DNA from: Bombyx mori
Lineage: Eukaryota > Arthropoda > Insecta > Lepidoptera > Bombycidae
Reading direction: 5' to 3'
Assembly: GCF_030269925.1 (NCBI RefSeq)
Contig: NC_085128.1
Location: 11,906,501 to 11,970,500 of the forward strand
Length of the DNA stretch: 64,000 nt
Part shown: positions 40,201 through 55,000 of the stretch, one piece after another
How positions within the stretch are numbered: position 1 is the stretch's first letter
Layout of the letters: the number at the start of each line of letters is the position of its first letter
Position numbers and translations under genes: made by a program
Notes under the pieces: generated by a model
Told to the model about the DNA's origin: nothing
What the model saw: only the letters and a program-made list of their open reading frames with translations
Database searches by the model: none

Positions 40201-43006
40201 CAAATAATATTAAAGATATACAATAATAAGCTATTCTTAATTTGACCACAGACTTTAAGCAATAACAAAAGTTTGACATTAAACAAAGAGTGTGTATATG
40301 TGTGTGTGTCAAATACATGGTAGTGTGTGTAAATTTTCTTATTGATTTAATATATTATTAATGCATAATTCAAAAAAAATATTAGCATTCTGCACTCCTT
40401 CTCTATATTCTCTATAAGAGTGGGAAATTTTATACTCCTCCGTCGGCGCAATTTTCGTTAAAAGGAGTACAAAGTTTTTGCTTCACGTATTAATATATAA
40501 ATAAATATTTACTAACAATCACGCCACGTAAACTGGTCCCGTGATAAGTTCGTAAAGAACTTGTGTTACAGGTACCAGATAACGGATATAAATGTAAGAT
40601 TTTTATTATACACATACATATATTTAATATACATCCATAACCCTGGAAAAGACATTTATATTTATCATACAAATATCTTCCCTTGGCGGGATTCGAACCC
40701 GCGACCCCCTTGTGTAGTGACCATGTCACTTACCACTACACCAGACGGCCGTTGTCGATATAGATACATATATATTTTCGTGACACGAAGCTTTGCCCGT
40801 TGTGGGAATCGAAGCCACGACTTTCGACAACCGAGTCAGTCATAACTCAATATTTGAAACATTGTCTTGATGGTTACGAAATATTAAATCCGATTTGGCA
40901 GTATGTTAACTAAGTAAACAATTCCGGAATAGCATAGTTCGGTGTATGGACAAGGCTTTGTTTCAAGCATATTGGCCGTCACGACCGCACAAGTGCCATC
41001 GAGCCTCGGGGTGACCGATCTAACGATGCGTCTTATAAGCTAGTATCGCAATCTGCATACAACAAACTACCCAGAAATTGATTTTAACGTTAGCCCAAAG
41101 GGAATATTGAGATCTGATTGAAGCAGTTGTTGTATTCAAGATGGATTTTGTAATAGGCTTTTGTCGTTAAGGTCGGGTTGAACGCAACTTAAGGTTTCGC
41201 TGTGAAGCACCTGTTTTATGTATTTTTATTGCACCAGCCCGCCTATTTCTGCCGTGAAGCAGTAATGCGTTTCGGTTTGAAGGGTGGGGCAGCCGTTGTA
41301 ACTATACTTGAGACCTTAGAACTTATATCTCAAAGTGGGTGGCGCATTTGCGTTGTAGATGTCTATGGGCTCCAGTAACCACTTAACATCAAGTGGGCTG
41401 TGAGCTCGTCCAACCATCTAAACTATTCTAAACAAAAAAAAAGTTCGATCTAGATGAGATGTCGAGCTCACGGCTCACTTAGTGTTAAGTGGTTAATGAA
41501 GTTCATAGACATCACAGGGTTATTAGTGCAGTACACCATGTAATTGTAAAATGTTTCAAGTAAGAGAACAGAGCGAACATGCATTGGCTGACTTGATGTT
41601 TTTTGTTGTTTAATGGTTTGGCTCTTTAATGTTGGGACTGAATCGAGCCGCTGCTGGATATTCATGGATTTGGTAGATGATTCAGATGACACCAGAATGA
41701 ACTGTTTCGTTTACCATTTATGTCCGAGTTCATTGTCTATACATTTATATATTTAAAATCAGTCTCTGCTCCCATGTGTGATATGTATCGAATAGACATA
41801 CAAATATATTTTTTAACCTATCTTACTAAACCATTGCACAGCCTGGAGAAACTCATCATTCTCGGATATGGAGGGGAAGCGCGCTAGAGGAAGAGCGCCA
41901 GGTAGATGGGTGGACCAACTCAAGGAGGTGACTGCAGGCCAGATACAGGGAGCGGTACATATGGCGCTGAACCGGACCGAGTGGAGAAGATTGATATACA
42001 GTCACGATCCTCAGCATCGAGGGAACGACCAGAAAGAAGAATAATTTTTTTTTTTTTTTTTTTGTTGCTTACATAGATGGACGAGCTCTCAGCCCACCTG
42101 GTGTTAAGTGGTTACTGGAGCCCATAGACATCTACAACGTAAATGCGCCACCCACCTCGAGATATAAGTTCTAAGATCTCAGGTATAGTTACAACGGCTA
42201 CCCCACCCTTCGAACCGAAACGCATTACTGCTTCACGGCGGAAATAGGCGTACACGTACGTTCCACATACTACATACTATACATCCAAACACAAGAATGC
42301 GTATAGAAATATTGAGATGTTTCTTCATTCAATTCAATAGTTATGTAGTGTATTTTTGAAAAGATCTCTAAAGCGTTTCAAGCGATATAAAATACTATTG
42401 TGGCCCTCGCTAATGATTTTCATACCTGTATTTCTGTACCGCCATTAGCTGGTTGCAAAGCGTTACCGCCGCCCGCAACAATGGCCGCACCAGCGCTATT
42501 CGATATGACTTGTGCCGCCTGTAAAGCCGCTTGCGCCGATGCTGACTGCAACAATGATATACGTATTGTAAGGATGTTAGAATATTAGAAAGAAAATATC
42601 AGAATATCAATATTTTGATCCCTTAAACTCCTTTTTATCATTGCACCTCCCGCCATTGGAGCAGAGTTCATCCATATTATTTGGAACCGCTGCGTTCATC
42701 GACAGTGCGTTTCCAGAGTTCTTTTTTGCCACGTACCATTCGGCTATGGAATGAGCTCCCCTCTACGGTGTTTCACGAGCGCTATGACATGTCCTTCTTT
42801 AAAAGAGGCTTGTGGAGAGTATTAAGCGGTAGGCAGCGGCTTGGCTCTGCCCCTGGCATTGCTGAAGTCCATGGGCGACGGTAACCACTCACCATCAGGT
42901 GGGCCGTATGCTCGTCTACTTACAAGGGCAATTAGAAAAAAGAGAGAAATATCATTTAAGAAACTTCAATCTGAGAATTCAAATGTTCTTAATTGACTAT
43001 AATGCA

Positions 43007-43057
<51 letters not shown>

Positions 43058-46000
43058 GTATATTATGTATTTCCGACGCTTTCGGCTATGGATGGGTCTA
43101 ACTATTGTCTATTTTTCAATAACATTTTTGGACCTTGACGTTTTTTTCACACAGATCGGACCAATAGATTCTTAAAGCCTGGCATTTTATTTGATTTGGA
43201 TTCATCATCTTCACGACAAGAGGATTCCGGGTGATAGATAAATGCCAACCATCAACTCTATTAAATTCTTGAATAGATCGATTCCTAAATTAAATGGTTG
43301 AAGTCATATAATTGTTTCGTTACTGCAGATAGATAGCTAATTAACAATCGTTTTAGTCTCAAAAGCAGGACTACTTTGCGTCACAGTAAATTGGTCCTCT
43401 CCTAATCGGGTTCACAATAAACTCAACCAGCATTTGTACAAACAACGCCGTGTTATTCTTTTATAGGAAAAGTTTTTCGTGAACACGTTCCGTAGGCACT
43501 TGACGTCTGACCCAGGATTTGAAGGTCGGCCTGATTGCATCACTCGATACGAGAGGGTAGTCTTTACCGGGTGTCTTACAGTGTCTTTAGACCTAAGATA
43601 TTTTTCGTCATACCCGAAACAGGGATTTGGGTAAATCAAAGAGATACGTATTTATGGACGCAAACGCCACTATTGGCAATAATTAACATAATCTATACTA
43701 ATATTATAAAGAGGAAAGATTTGTTTGTTTGTTTGTTTCGAATAGGCTCCGAAACTACTGGACCGATTTGAAAAATTCTTTTTCCATTAGAAGCCGACAT
43801 TGTCCCTGATGAACATAGGCTACTTTTTTTTATTTTTTTTTTATTTTATTTTTTTGGTTTCATGTGTGTTTTAATGTTTCCGAAGCGAAGCGAGGGCGGG
43901 TCGCTAGTAATATATAGTTTAGTTTATTCTATGTTATTGTTTATTTATTCTTAGCAAAATGAAACTGTTATTCTACCATATTATATTTTATACTGGTGGT
44001 AGGACCTCTTGTGAGTCCGCACGGGTAGGTACCACCGCCCCGCCTATTTCTGCCGTGAAGCAGTAATGCGTTTCGGTTTGAAGGGTGGGGCAGCCATTGT
44101 AACTATACTGAGACCTTAGAACTTATATCTCAAGGTGTGTGGCGCATTTACGTTGTAGATGTCTATGGATTCCAGTAACCACTTAACACCAGGTGGACTG
44201 TGAGCTCGTCCACATATCTAGGCAATAAAAAAATATTTAAAAATTAGCAGACACTGTTTTGATCTTAAGATGTTCGTTTATATTAATGCTTAAGAACACA
44301 AATGACTGTATAAATAACTAAATAATAATTTTTTTTATTGCCTTTGTATGCAGACGAGCATACGGCCCACCTGATGGTGAGTGGTTACCGTCGCCCGTGG
44401 ACTTCAGCAATGCCAGGGGCAGAGCCAAGCCGCTGCCTACTGCTTAATACTCTCCACAAGCCTCGTTTGAAGAAGGACATGTCATAGCGCTCGGGAAACA
44501 CCGTGGAGGGGAGCTCATTCCATAGCCGGATGGTACGTGGCAAAAAAGATCTCTGGAAACGCACTGTGGATGACCGCAGTGGCTCCAGGTAGTATGGATG
44601 AACTCTACTATGTATGTACGTGGAGGATACGTTTTCGCTATCTCCTCAGAAGATTCGGTTAGAAAGTCAGTAGGTTGTGTTTGTAGAAAATGTGACCGTT
44701 GCTTCAAATGCCTAAAAGCACCGAAAGTGGAAGTCAATCTCCGTCACCTCAAATTGCTTATATATTACTTCCATATCTACTATCAGTCGTAGTATCCACT
44801 GTCATTACAGTATTGTTTTATTAAAACCTCTTTCATAATTCTATATTGCTTTGCCGTCATTAGGTTTGACGATAGTCGGTAGACGAATCAAAAATCATGC
44901 CTTCTGTTTCTAATTCGCACTTAAGTATATGAAACTTAATTTTGCTTACATCATAACAATGTTTACGCTCCGTCTATATTATTATTCTGAACAATAAAAC
45001 GTGTTATGAAGCTGATGAGTTATCTCGTGCACGCATGAGCCACCTTCGAATGTCCCAAGACTAACAGATAACATTGACCACAACAGACAAAAGCCGGCCG
45101 TAAACTTATTTGTATCATCAGAACAATTCGTTACTTTGTTACCTCGTAATGTAGGGGTGGACGTCATTGTGGAACCCCGAAACGTTAACGTGCAGATAAG
45201 ACGTAAATAAATTGCTCACACAGAAACAAAAAAAAAAAAAAAAAAAACGTCACCCGACTCCGTGTTTTGTTATGAATGAAAAAAAAGCGTAATGACAGGC
45301 GAGTGAAATACGTTGTGTTTACACGTTACGATCGCATGCAAGGGGTGCGAGCACTTTGATCCTATATTTCCACATGGCTTTGTGCCCGACGACGGCCTGA
45401 CAAGCGGGCAGGCCAGACACAAAAATAAGGCTTTAACCGTGTCATGGTAAGCCTGCCGCCGACGGCAAAGGCTCCTGAACAAATTCACGTTGACTTGCTC
45501 TCGCTCTACCGTTTTCCTTCGAAATAATATAATATGTTCTTTGATATATCTATTCTATGAAACCTATGAAGGATTATGTCTTTCTGCAAAGCGTATTTTT
45601 CATGTCCTAAGGACCAAAAGGTCGTGACTTTTTAAAATTTATTAGAATATAGTAACTTAACTCTCTATTTCGGTTACTGAGGAGTTTTATGTTTTATGTT
45701 GTGAAATTTTAATACTGTTAGGGATGTTTGATGTTTGATGGACAACTTATGAAATTTTGAAGATTGAAAGTGGTTATTTCACCTGTCTAAAGCCGCCATT
45801 GCTCACTTTTATTGCTTGAGAAGCGCAGCCTGTTAGATTCTACGACTTGCAGACTTATGGCGACTAGTTATCCATTTTCTACCATGAAGAACCGCCAACA
45901 AGAAATTAAATGAAGTCGTAATGGCGTAATATAAGTTAAGAATAAAATGCCTGCTGTACTTATAGCGAGCGATGCAGCTATGCCAGTGTTCAAACTCCAC

Positions 46001-49000
46001 AGGCAGATACCAAATAATTTTAATGAAATATTTAATTAACTCACCTTAATTAAGTTTAATGTTCACAAGTGACTCCTACGACGAACGATCGAATAACAAT
46101 AATCAAATACACAAAAATTAATTTACGTAATTACAATACAATTGGAACATAGACATTGAGTCTTGAGCTGGGTGGTGGCTTGACATATCCATGGGCTCCG
46201 GTGATCATTTAACACCAGGCTTAATACAAGAAAACAAGTCGTTTGTCATAATGACCAGGCTAAACAGTGTTTTTATTTATTTATTGCTTAGATGGGTGGA
46301 CGAGCTCAAAGCCCACCTGGTGTTAAGTGGTTACTGGAGCCCATAGAAATCCACAACGTAAATGCGCCACCCACCTTGAGATATAAGCTCTAAGGTCTCG
46401 AGTTAGTTACAACGGCTGCCCCATGCTGTTCGATAGTTCCCACTTTTTACCACCCGATCTATATTGTGCGATCGCTATGCAATACCGAAACGATTTAAGC
46501 ATTAATGCATACGGAAATCATCCGGTGAGTCCACTTTAAAATTCTAAAATTCATAAAACGAGCACGCAACAGGGATACGGGTATATGCGATTCGATCAAA
46601 AATATTTTCCATGTCACCGACGCTTGTGCCGTGCCGGGCTCAGGAATTATTTGAAAAGTTCTTATTCTGAGGACGTGCAATCTTTCACCGCGACTATAGT
46701 CAGACGACTTGACGACGTCTTCACAAAATAGTTCCGAATGCTTCGTTCGGCTTCACAAAAAACCTTTCGTATCGCACGATTGATCAAAGCTTTGTGTCGC
46801 GCGCACTACGAGTGCACTCTTGATATTTTTTCTACTTCTAATTTGAAGGATAACACTACGTTTAGCTAGGAACGTACATCGGGCGAACAACAAACGTGAC
46901 GTAATTCCCGGCGGCTCTTTTCATGTGAACCTCTGTAACAATGCGTAGTCTGTCTTTTCGTCGTAACTCCCTCGTTATAAGTTTTAATAGTGTGCGATAC
47001 AAAGACCTCCCGAATTGTGAGGACGAAGTAAATCTTTAGCACATATTATGTGATCTATTAAGAGTAAATGCTCATACATTGATATCGTAGATAAACTCTG
47101 CAGTTTAGAATTGTCGTGTTGTTATTTAAAAAAAAATCTCATTCATCAATTTGGTTGAAGTCTTTTTGTTAGGAAAATTTTAAAATTTAAATAAGCATCT
47201 GTGAGTGAAAAGTGCCTCGGGAAATGAGTCCTTGATAATGGTAACGAGACGACGACAAAGCACGAGTCACGTCGTTATGAAGAACCATTGAACGTGGCGT
47301 CTCAGGAAATGGAGATGACAGATCCCGTCAAAATATTACCTTACTTTATGTATTGCATTTTATGATGATTAGCTCTCGGACGAATATAATGCTTCTTAAG
47401 AAATTAAATGAATCGATAAAATGCAAATTTTTGAACATAGGGTCAGTGTGGAAATCAATAGCTTTAGTGTTCTTTTCTAATTCCCCGTTTGAACATAATT
47501 TATGAACGTAACATTGGATTGTTCATTGTACTAATCATCTTAATAGTTTACCATCAAAGTAGTGGTGAGAAATTATCCCTTCAATTGCGGAGTGATTATT
47601 ATATCCTTAACAGTTTCAATGTCATTCAACATTTTAAAAATACATAGGTAGTTAAAATTTTGAAACTTAGTCCATTATTTTTTATTAAAAAAAAAAAAAT
47701 TAATGCTTAGATGGGTGGACAATCTCACAGCCCCACCTGGTGTTTAGTGGTTACTGGAACCCGTAGACATTTACAACGTAAATGCGCCACCCACCTTGAG
47801 ATATAAGTTCTAAGGTCTCAGTATAGTTACAACGGCTGCCCCACCCTTCAAACCGAAACGCATTTATTGTTAAATTTGTTACATTTCTTACGTTTGTACT
47901 CACGAGCATTTGTTAAGTACGTATTTCATTCGAAAAATTGGTACCCGCCTGCGGGATTCGAACACCGGTCTTATCCTTTAGGCCACGACGACTTCGATAT
48001 ATTCCTATACGTTGTTATGACTGAAAATCAAGCAGGTATCCATTTTGACGGCCATTTTTTAAACGTGTTACTGGAACAAGAGCTCATCCGTAAAATTGAT
48101 TTGATATGTACATATATATTTATGCATATAATTTTTTTGTTGGTTCTCAACCACCCGTTTAAAAGAATAAACAAAATAAATATATAAAACTACAGAGATT
48201 TTTATTATTTTTTTGAGATTCAAATTAAGATTGTTTCTATATGGCGTAGCACAACTGTCATCCATTACTTTTTTATATCACAAAGCAGGTAGATAGGTAA
48301 CCACTAAAGCAATGGTTTGTAACAACTATCCCGAGGTTTTATGAATAGAATTTTTGTGGTTAAAGATGACTCAACACTATCCAAATTGCTTCGTGATAGT
48401 TGAAAAACAATGTAAATTTTAATGACCTAAGCTGCTTACTACCCTTTTTCTTCCCATCCATGTACATACCTTAATTTATCATTCATTTCAACATTTGACT
48501 CCTATTACCGGCAAACGCATCGAAATATACATTTTGCAATCGTAAAACTGTCAGTAGCTTCATGCAGTCCATTTGTTTGTATATTTGGTCAATCAATTAA
48601 TACATTGGTAAGCTAATCATCCAGCTGCAATATGCGCATATTACATACATAATTGATTAAACTGCAATGGGGACGCAACGAATGCACTAACACAAATATT
48701 TCCCGTAATTCAGTGGTAAATATTTTGTTTGATGCACGAATTTACTAATAATATATCTCTACTTTGTTGCTAAATTTATAATCATACGACATTAGTTATT
48801 GGTGGTAGGACGTCTTGTGAGTCCGCACGGGTAGGTACCACCACCCTGCTCATTTCTGGTTTGAAGAGTGGGGCAGCCATCATACTGTTACAACTGAGAC
48901 CTTAGAACTCTTGTCTCAAGGTGAGTGGCGGCATTTACGTTGTAGTTGTCTATGGGCTCAGATAACCACTTAACACCAGGTGGGTCGTAAGCTCGTTCAT

Positions 49001-52000
49001 CCATCTAAGCGATTAAAAAAAAACATTCACTTCTTCCAGTTATATTGTAATAAACAAACATATCCAGAAATTAAATAGTAGCCTAAATCCATTAAGGACA
49101 TGTCTAAGAAAAATTCTTGAAGGGTAAGCGTGAATCTTATATCGAAATGTTGAAATATTTGATCAAAGGATAAATTGCCTTACAATAACTCTTTTGAGTC
49201 GAAATGGACAAATACTTCGCAACCAGATGGTGGAACCAACATGTCTGGATACGCCACACACCCTGCCATCACTGCTATAGTAGTATTTAAAAGGAGATTT
49301 ATGTAGGAAAATACTAATAATACCACAAATGAAAGAAATAGTATCTTCAGTACCGTATCAGATTACTCTGGCCTTTACTCAAAATAGCGGCTCAGATACT
49401 TGATGCTCTTTAACAAACTCATGGAATATTCACATTTTAAAATTACGCTGTTAATAAAAAAATAAGATCAGTGACATTAATTAAAATATGAAATTCATTT
49501 TATGTAATGTTTTCAATTCAAATTAAATCCGAAAGCCACAGTAAAGTATTTCAGAAACCAACATTACACTACCGTAAATATTTACACAACGCCTCATAAA
49601 GGGTTTGCGGATTTGGGCAAACAGATAATAAACACCTAGTTGTATCCGTTTTCAGTATAATCATCACATTAATTAGCCATTGTATTGACACAAGCCGTTG
49701 TTTGCATAGCTGGCAATTAGATCAAATAATTCGTAACTATTTATTTAACAAACAACCACGTATTGTGATGTTATTAATTAATTGTTCGACAATGTTTAAC
49801 GTAAGAATATTGACGGGACAAAAAACGTTGATTTAACCGAAACAGGACGATGAAAATAAAAAGGAAACCGATAATATTGAATGTTGATTTAATTTGACGT
49901 AATTGACACCAATCTAAATTGTGTTCCAGTTATAGAATAAGTTTGTTTTCGAGGAAGGGCTGGCATTTGAAATTTTGTTAACGTAATTCCAAGATCTTCC
50001 AAATTCAAGGCAACTTATGTATAATTATAATGATCTTATGATATTATTAACGATCCTTGATTGAGTGTTTGTTTTTGATAGGTATCATGGATAAACGAAA
50101 GCAATTTAGCGTTTTAATTAATCCTCCCATTGGGTGTTTTGTTACAGAAATTATCGATTTCCTCTGAGTGAGTAAACCTTTGGGGAAATTCTTTTACGGG
50201 TTCGCTTGAACCGTAAACTTTTATTAGTGCGATGCTACAACGAAAAAGTTTTCTGTCCTGTATTAATTTATGTTAATTATCGAAAAAAAAACAAAATAAT
50301 CTAATAAACATTGAAAACTTGAACAATTAAACGACCACATTTTTGCTCGTGAATATCAATTACCCCTGGATTTAGCAGATGGTGTTAAAGTGAAGATTAA
50401 ATTGTAATTCGGGAAGCGAGATTGTCTCGAGCGTGACGTCAACGTACATTTAAGAGTCAGGACACGCACCGTCCTCTGACTGGGGTGAAACGCACAGACA
50501 GTCAACGGTTATAGTTCGTAACTCAATCAAATCCGAACAGCGTCCTCCAAAACGTTCCGAAGCGACACGAGGGTTTATTGAATACTGTTATCTTAATTTC
50601 GGGTTCTTGATGTCCCAAACAACGATTAAATTAACAGGTCCACTGCGAGCCCCGCTTTTGTAACTGTGTATTTCCAAATTGGCAGCCGGCCTTTAGTTTC
50701 AATCGCGTACCACACGATAATCTGCTTGTAGTTGTGATGGCGCTAATTGAACTATGGTTACCTTGTTAGGCATCGAATATACGAGGTTTGATTTGTTAGA
50801 ATTTAATGAAAATCAACAGTTAGGATCCGATTAACTATTTTCATTTTGATTATCTTAATCATCTCGTTTGTGTTTAAGTATCTTTCCACATTAACCATAA
50901 CAAAACAGTTGAAATGTGGTTATGTTAGGATTTGAAGCATTGATTTCTTATACAATATGCGTGTTGTTGAATAGGTACATTCAGTGATAAATCCAATTAT
51001 ATCATTGAATTATTAATTGAAGTTAATTAATTGAGAGAAAAACCTGAAATCCCTATAGCTTCCGATTTAGGAGTCTTTTCAAATAGTAGTTTAAAAATTA
51101 AGTTCTAGATTATACTTACGGCATTGCTGTGCGTCTGATCGGTTTTTAGCTCCTTGTGGTTGGAGAACTGAACGTAAACCGCTCGGCCACGCAACTGCGC
51201 TACACATCCTCCGAAGTATGCGACCATAGCCACCGCAGATATCTCCTCTGCCATTTCAAGGAACGCCTGCACAAAATGAAAAATAAATGAAAAGTCGTCC
51301 GGGTTAAACTAAGATTCCTTAAGATTCGCCATGGAAACTATACTATGAGAATCAGAGACTATATACTGGAGACAAATCTAATTAATACCTTCGAGTTTAA
51401 TGTATGTAAATATATTAAATGCCGAAAAAAAGAGCAAAGTTCGGACATGATTCCCAGCATTCAATTACACTAATGATGACACACTAAAGATGGAGGATGA
51501 TGAAGAAAAAGAAATAGCTTTTATAGTTCAATAGTTTTTTCATTCAAGTGCAATGTTTTTAGCTTCTGTACTAAATTGAATCAATTTCATATGAAACGCA
51601 TTATTCCATACTCGCACATATTATGGAAACATAAACTAATGAAACGTTTTAGTTACTGGTAATATTGGTCTAGCTAGTGCTGTGAAACAATATAGGTGTA
51701 ATTCGGTGCACCTCAGCTCGGTCTGTATTCGTTGAAAACACGTAGCTCAAATCGGATTCAGTTCTTTAGACCGTGAATATACCGACTCAAACAACACCGG
51801 CCCGATACTCTGCAATCTCTGTGCCGATGCTAAGCACATTATGATTTCGAACGGCTATTTTGAGGGTAAAATTTAGTTACCATCGCATGCATGTTCCAGA
51901 CCGCAGAATTTCTGGTTCTGGCATCAGACAATACTGACACGAAACAAACCGCTGCTAGTGTGTGTTTATCCGCAATTTCAAAAGCATTTACCTATTTTAG

Positions 52001-55000
52001 CAACACGATGAATAAATTTATCACATTTGTTAAATTTTATTTTGTATGTGTGGAAACTGTTTTTTTTTGGACCTCTTAGGAGATCGGACGCTTGGGCAAG
52101 AGTCTATGGGAGTAATTTAGTAGGTAGGGCCCTAAATTCTAGCTCATAGGCCTATGGTCCGCTCCTAAAATCTGTGGACCATACAGTTCCACATACTACG
52201 GGCGCCTCCTAGGAGCGGGGACGTTGTAGGTGGTTCAGCCCCCGGCCCAAAAAAAGGAAGGAAAGGAAATCTACCGCTTTAATATTGAAAAATAAAATAA
52301 GCAAACTACAATAGTCCAACCTTAACGGCTGAATTTCACTATTGTGTAGTACTTGATTTCATTGGAAATTAAAATCGAAATATTCCATTCTATCAGGATT
52401 TTATCCTACGATATAAATTAATATCGATGGATAAAATCAACTTGTCACGATACGTCCGATCGTAAAATAGTGTCAATGGCTCTTTGAGTTTAATCACTGA
52501 GAGTGGAGCAGATTGTCGGGCCCACTCTTACAGTGTTTGCCGTCCTCTCCAAAAAGCCTTTGTAACTGGACCGGGAGCGTGGCCACACATTGTCAAGGAC
52601 ATTTTTCATCATCTATCGAATCTCGGTAAACATTATAACGACTGTCATTTTTAGGTGCTTTAATTTGCTTGAAATAAACAACATTTAAATAGAATTTATA
52701 AGCAAAAAGAAGTTGGAAGACTACGAACGCTCATAAAAAGGGACTCGTCATATTTCTTGTTGTAAGAGAAATTGTTTTCTCCACGGAGATATTGGATAGA
52801 CGTCATACGAACTATTTATTAGACCGGGAAACATTGTCACGGCAGCGTCCGGACTCGTAATAAGATTTTTCCTTTTATTTCTCGGTTGTAAACTAACTCA
52901 TTTTTAATTTGTCTGTGGGAGACCGTAAATTTGTCGTTGCACGCGCCCTTGCGGCTGTCCCGACGTAAAAGTCGCCGTAAAACAAACTGGATGCCGCGTT
53001 ATGACCTGGGAAGTACTTGGCACTAGGGTGATCATGTCAACATGCCCCTTGATGCGTCGCCCCCTGTAATGAACGGTGTCAGTGCAGTTTATTTAATACA
53101 TAACTTTTAATTTGTAACCTCTAACCTCAGGGACGTTGGTACATATGTATGTGTAAGTCTGTTTTTTTTTATTATTATTATTTACGTCTTGATTCTAAAC
53201 TAAATGGCTACATAAGTGGACGTCATTTTTTTTAATTATTAATATTCACTATTTTTATATATTTTCAATATTTTATATATTTTTCAATTATTACATTGTT
53301 TTCAATATACAATTAACAAATCGCAACATTAAACAATGAATAAAAAAATCATGTTTTTTGTACTTAAAAAAATTCGTCTCAGAAGAAATAAATCGAGCAC
53401 GGCAACGTCAATGTTGTTAGTTTTATTAATTTTAATGTTTAATAATCAAACCACAATCGGATAGATACAGATACCTCCAACCATTTACATTCAGAGGTGA
53501 ACCCTACTCGACCCAAATTGATTTTAAACGTCAACGCTCCTCTTTCATTTCCGCTAAATATAATTTCAGATGCAATCTCACTTTCGGGTTCAAGTCGGGA
53601 AGCTTCTGTCGTTTAAAAATTTACGATTGAAAACGTGAAAAATACGATTCCGAGATCTGTATGGTCAGTTAACATTAATACTTGCACTGGGTGTAATGAA
53701 ATAAAATTGGTTGTCTGTAAAGTCGGTTTACTGACGATAGTTGAACGTGACAACGTCATAAGAAAATACTGATGGAATGGCTTCATTTTTCAATTATCGC
53801 AATTATCGTTGCTATAAACAATTGACACCACATTCACTTTTCACTGAACTTCATACTTGACGAAAACATGTAAATGTATTATTGTATAGCAGCTGTCCAC
53901 GCGGATGCATCATTCACTCAAGTAGGAGAGAGACAGATGTTGAACGCTGCCGAACGTGGAGGCCGATTGTGCCTCTTTGTCGCTCGTTGCGCGCTCTCGC
54001 TTGCACTACAAGCCTTAAATGGAACGCCTCAGAGCGAGGTAACGCCGCATGAGTCATGTTTTTTCGTGCCTGCAGCCGGCTCCATCGAATTTTAAGACGT
54101 TGTCACGTCAAAAAAAAACGAATTATATTAATTTAGTGTTAAATGAATTTAGTGCTTCTTGTGAATAGATTAATAAATTTATATTTAGGCATCCGTTATT
54201 TTAACACACTTCTGAAGCCATAAATATTCCTGTAGGTAAAAGTCGTTGAGGAGTTTTAGGAGCTACGATCCTCTACGAGCTATGAGACTTAGAACTTAGA
54301 ACTTGTGTTTCAAGGTGGGTGACGACATTAAAGTTGTTAGTTTTTACGGGCTCTAGTAATCATTTACCAGATGGACCTTGAGCTTGTCCACTAAGCTATA
54401 AAAACATCGTTCAGATATTAGGGTTTTTGAATTAGCGTTAGTGGACGAACAGCTTACAATTCTATCGATTACAAGAAGCTCAAATTTCAGTTGTGTCTAT
54501 AGAGCGAATGCCCTAAAAGTATCATAATGTTATTATTGCTACGTATGGCAGACGATCAATATTAAAATAAATTTTCGGATACTGATTTGGTTTACAATAC
54601 AAACTCTAGTTAAATGCGGAATACGATCTAGTTCAATTAATTTCACTAATGGCTTATGACAACTGGAATGTGTGTTCCACAACATCGTTATATCATATCG
54701 TCAATAGAATAATGAAATTGTTTGAAACTAATCGAAGTATGACAGTAACGAGGCCGGGCTATAAACGTAAATTGGCTATAAAACGATAAGATGCAGAATC
54801 TCTGATCATCAAAATGTGTATTATACGGTTACATGGATGTTACGTAATTTCTTCGAAAATATGATTACCCGTGACGGCTTTATTTACTTCACACGTACAT
54901 ATAATACATTTTTTTGTCGCTTACATCGATGGAGGAGCTCATGGTCCACCTGATGTTAAGTGGTGACCGGAGTCCATAGACATCAACAACGTAAATGCCG

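Noticed and set aside
40681..40755. Possible functional tRNA gene on the minus strand
   Set aside because: Has A- and B-box-like motifs, but acceptor and anticodon arms do not pair and a SINE body follows; treated as a tRNA-derived SINE.
43010..43057. CT repeat as a PTB-binding regulatory tract for heph
   Set aside because: heph is transcribed from the minus strand, so the RNA carries GA repeats here, not CU.
53874..54095. 73-codon plus-strand frame in a GC-richer patch
   Set aside because: No family resemblance, no splice sites in agreement, and no context.
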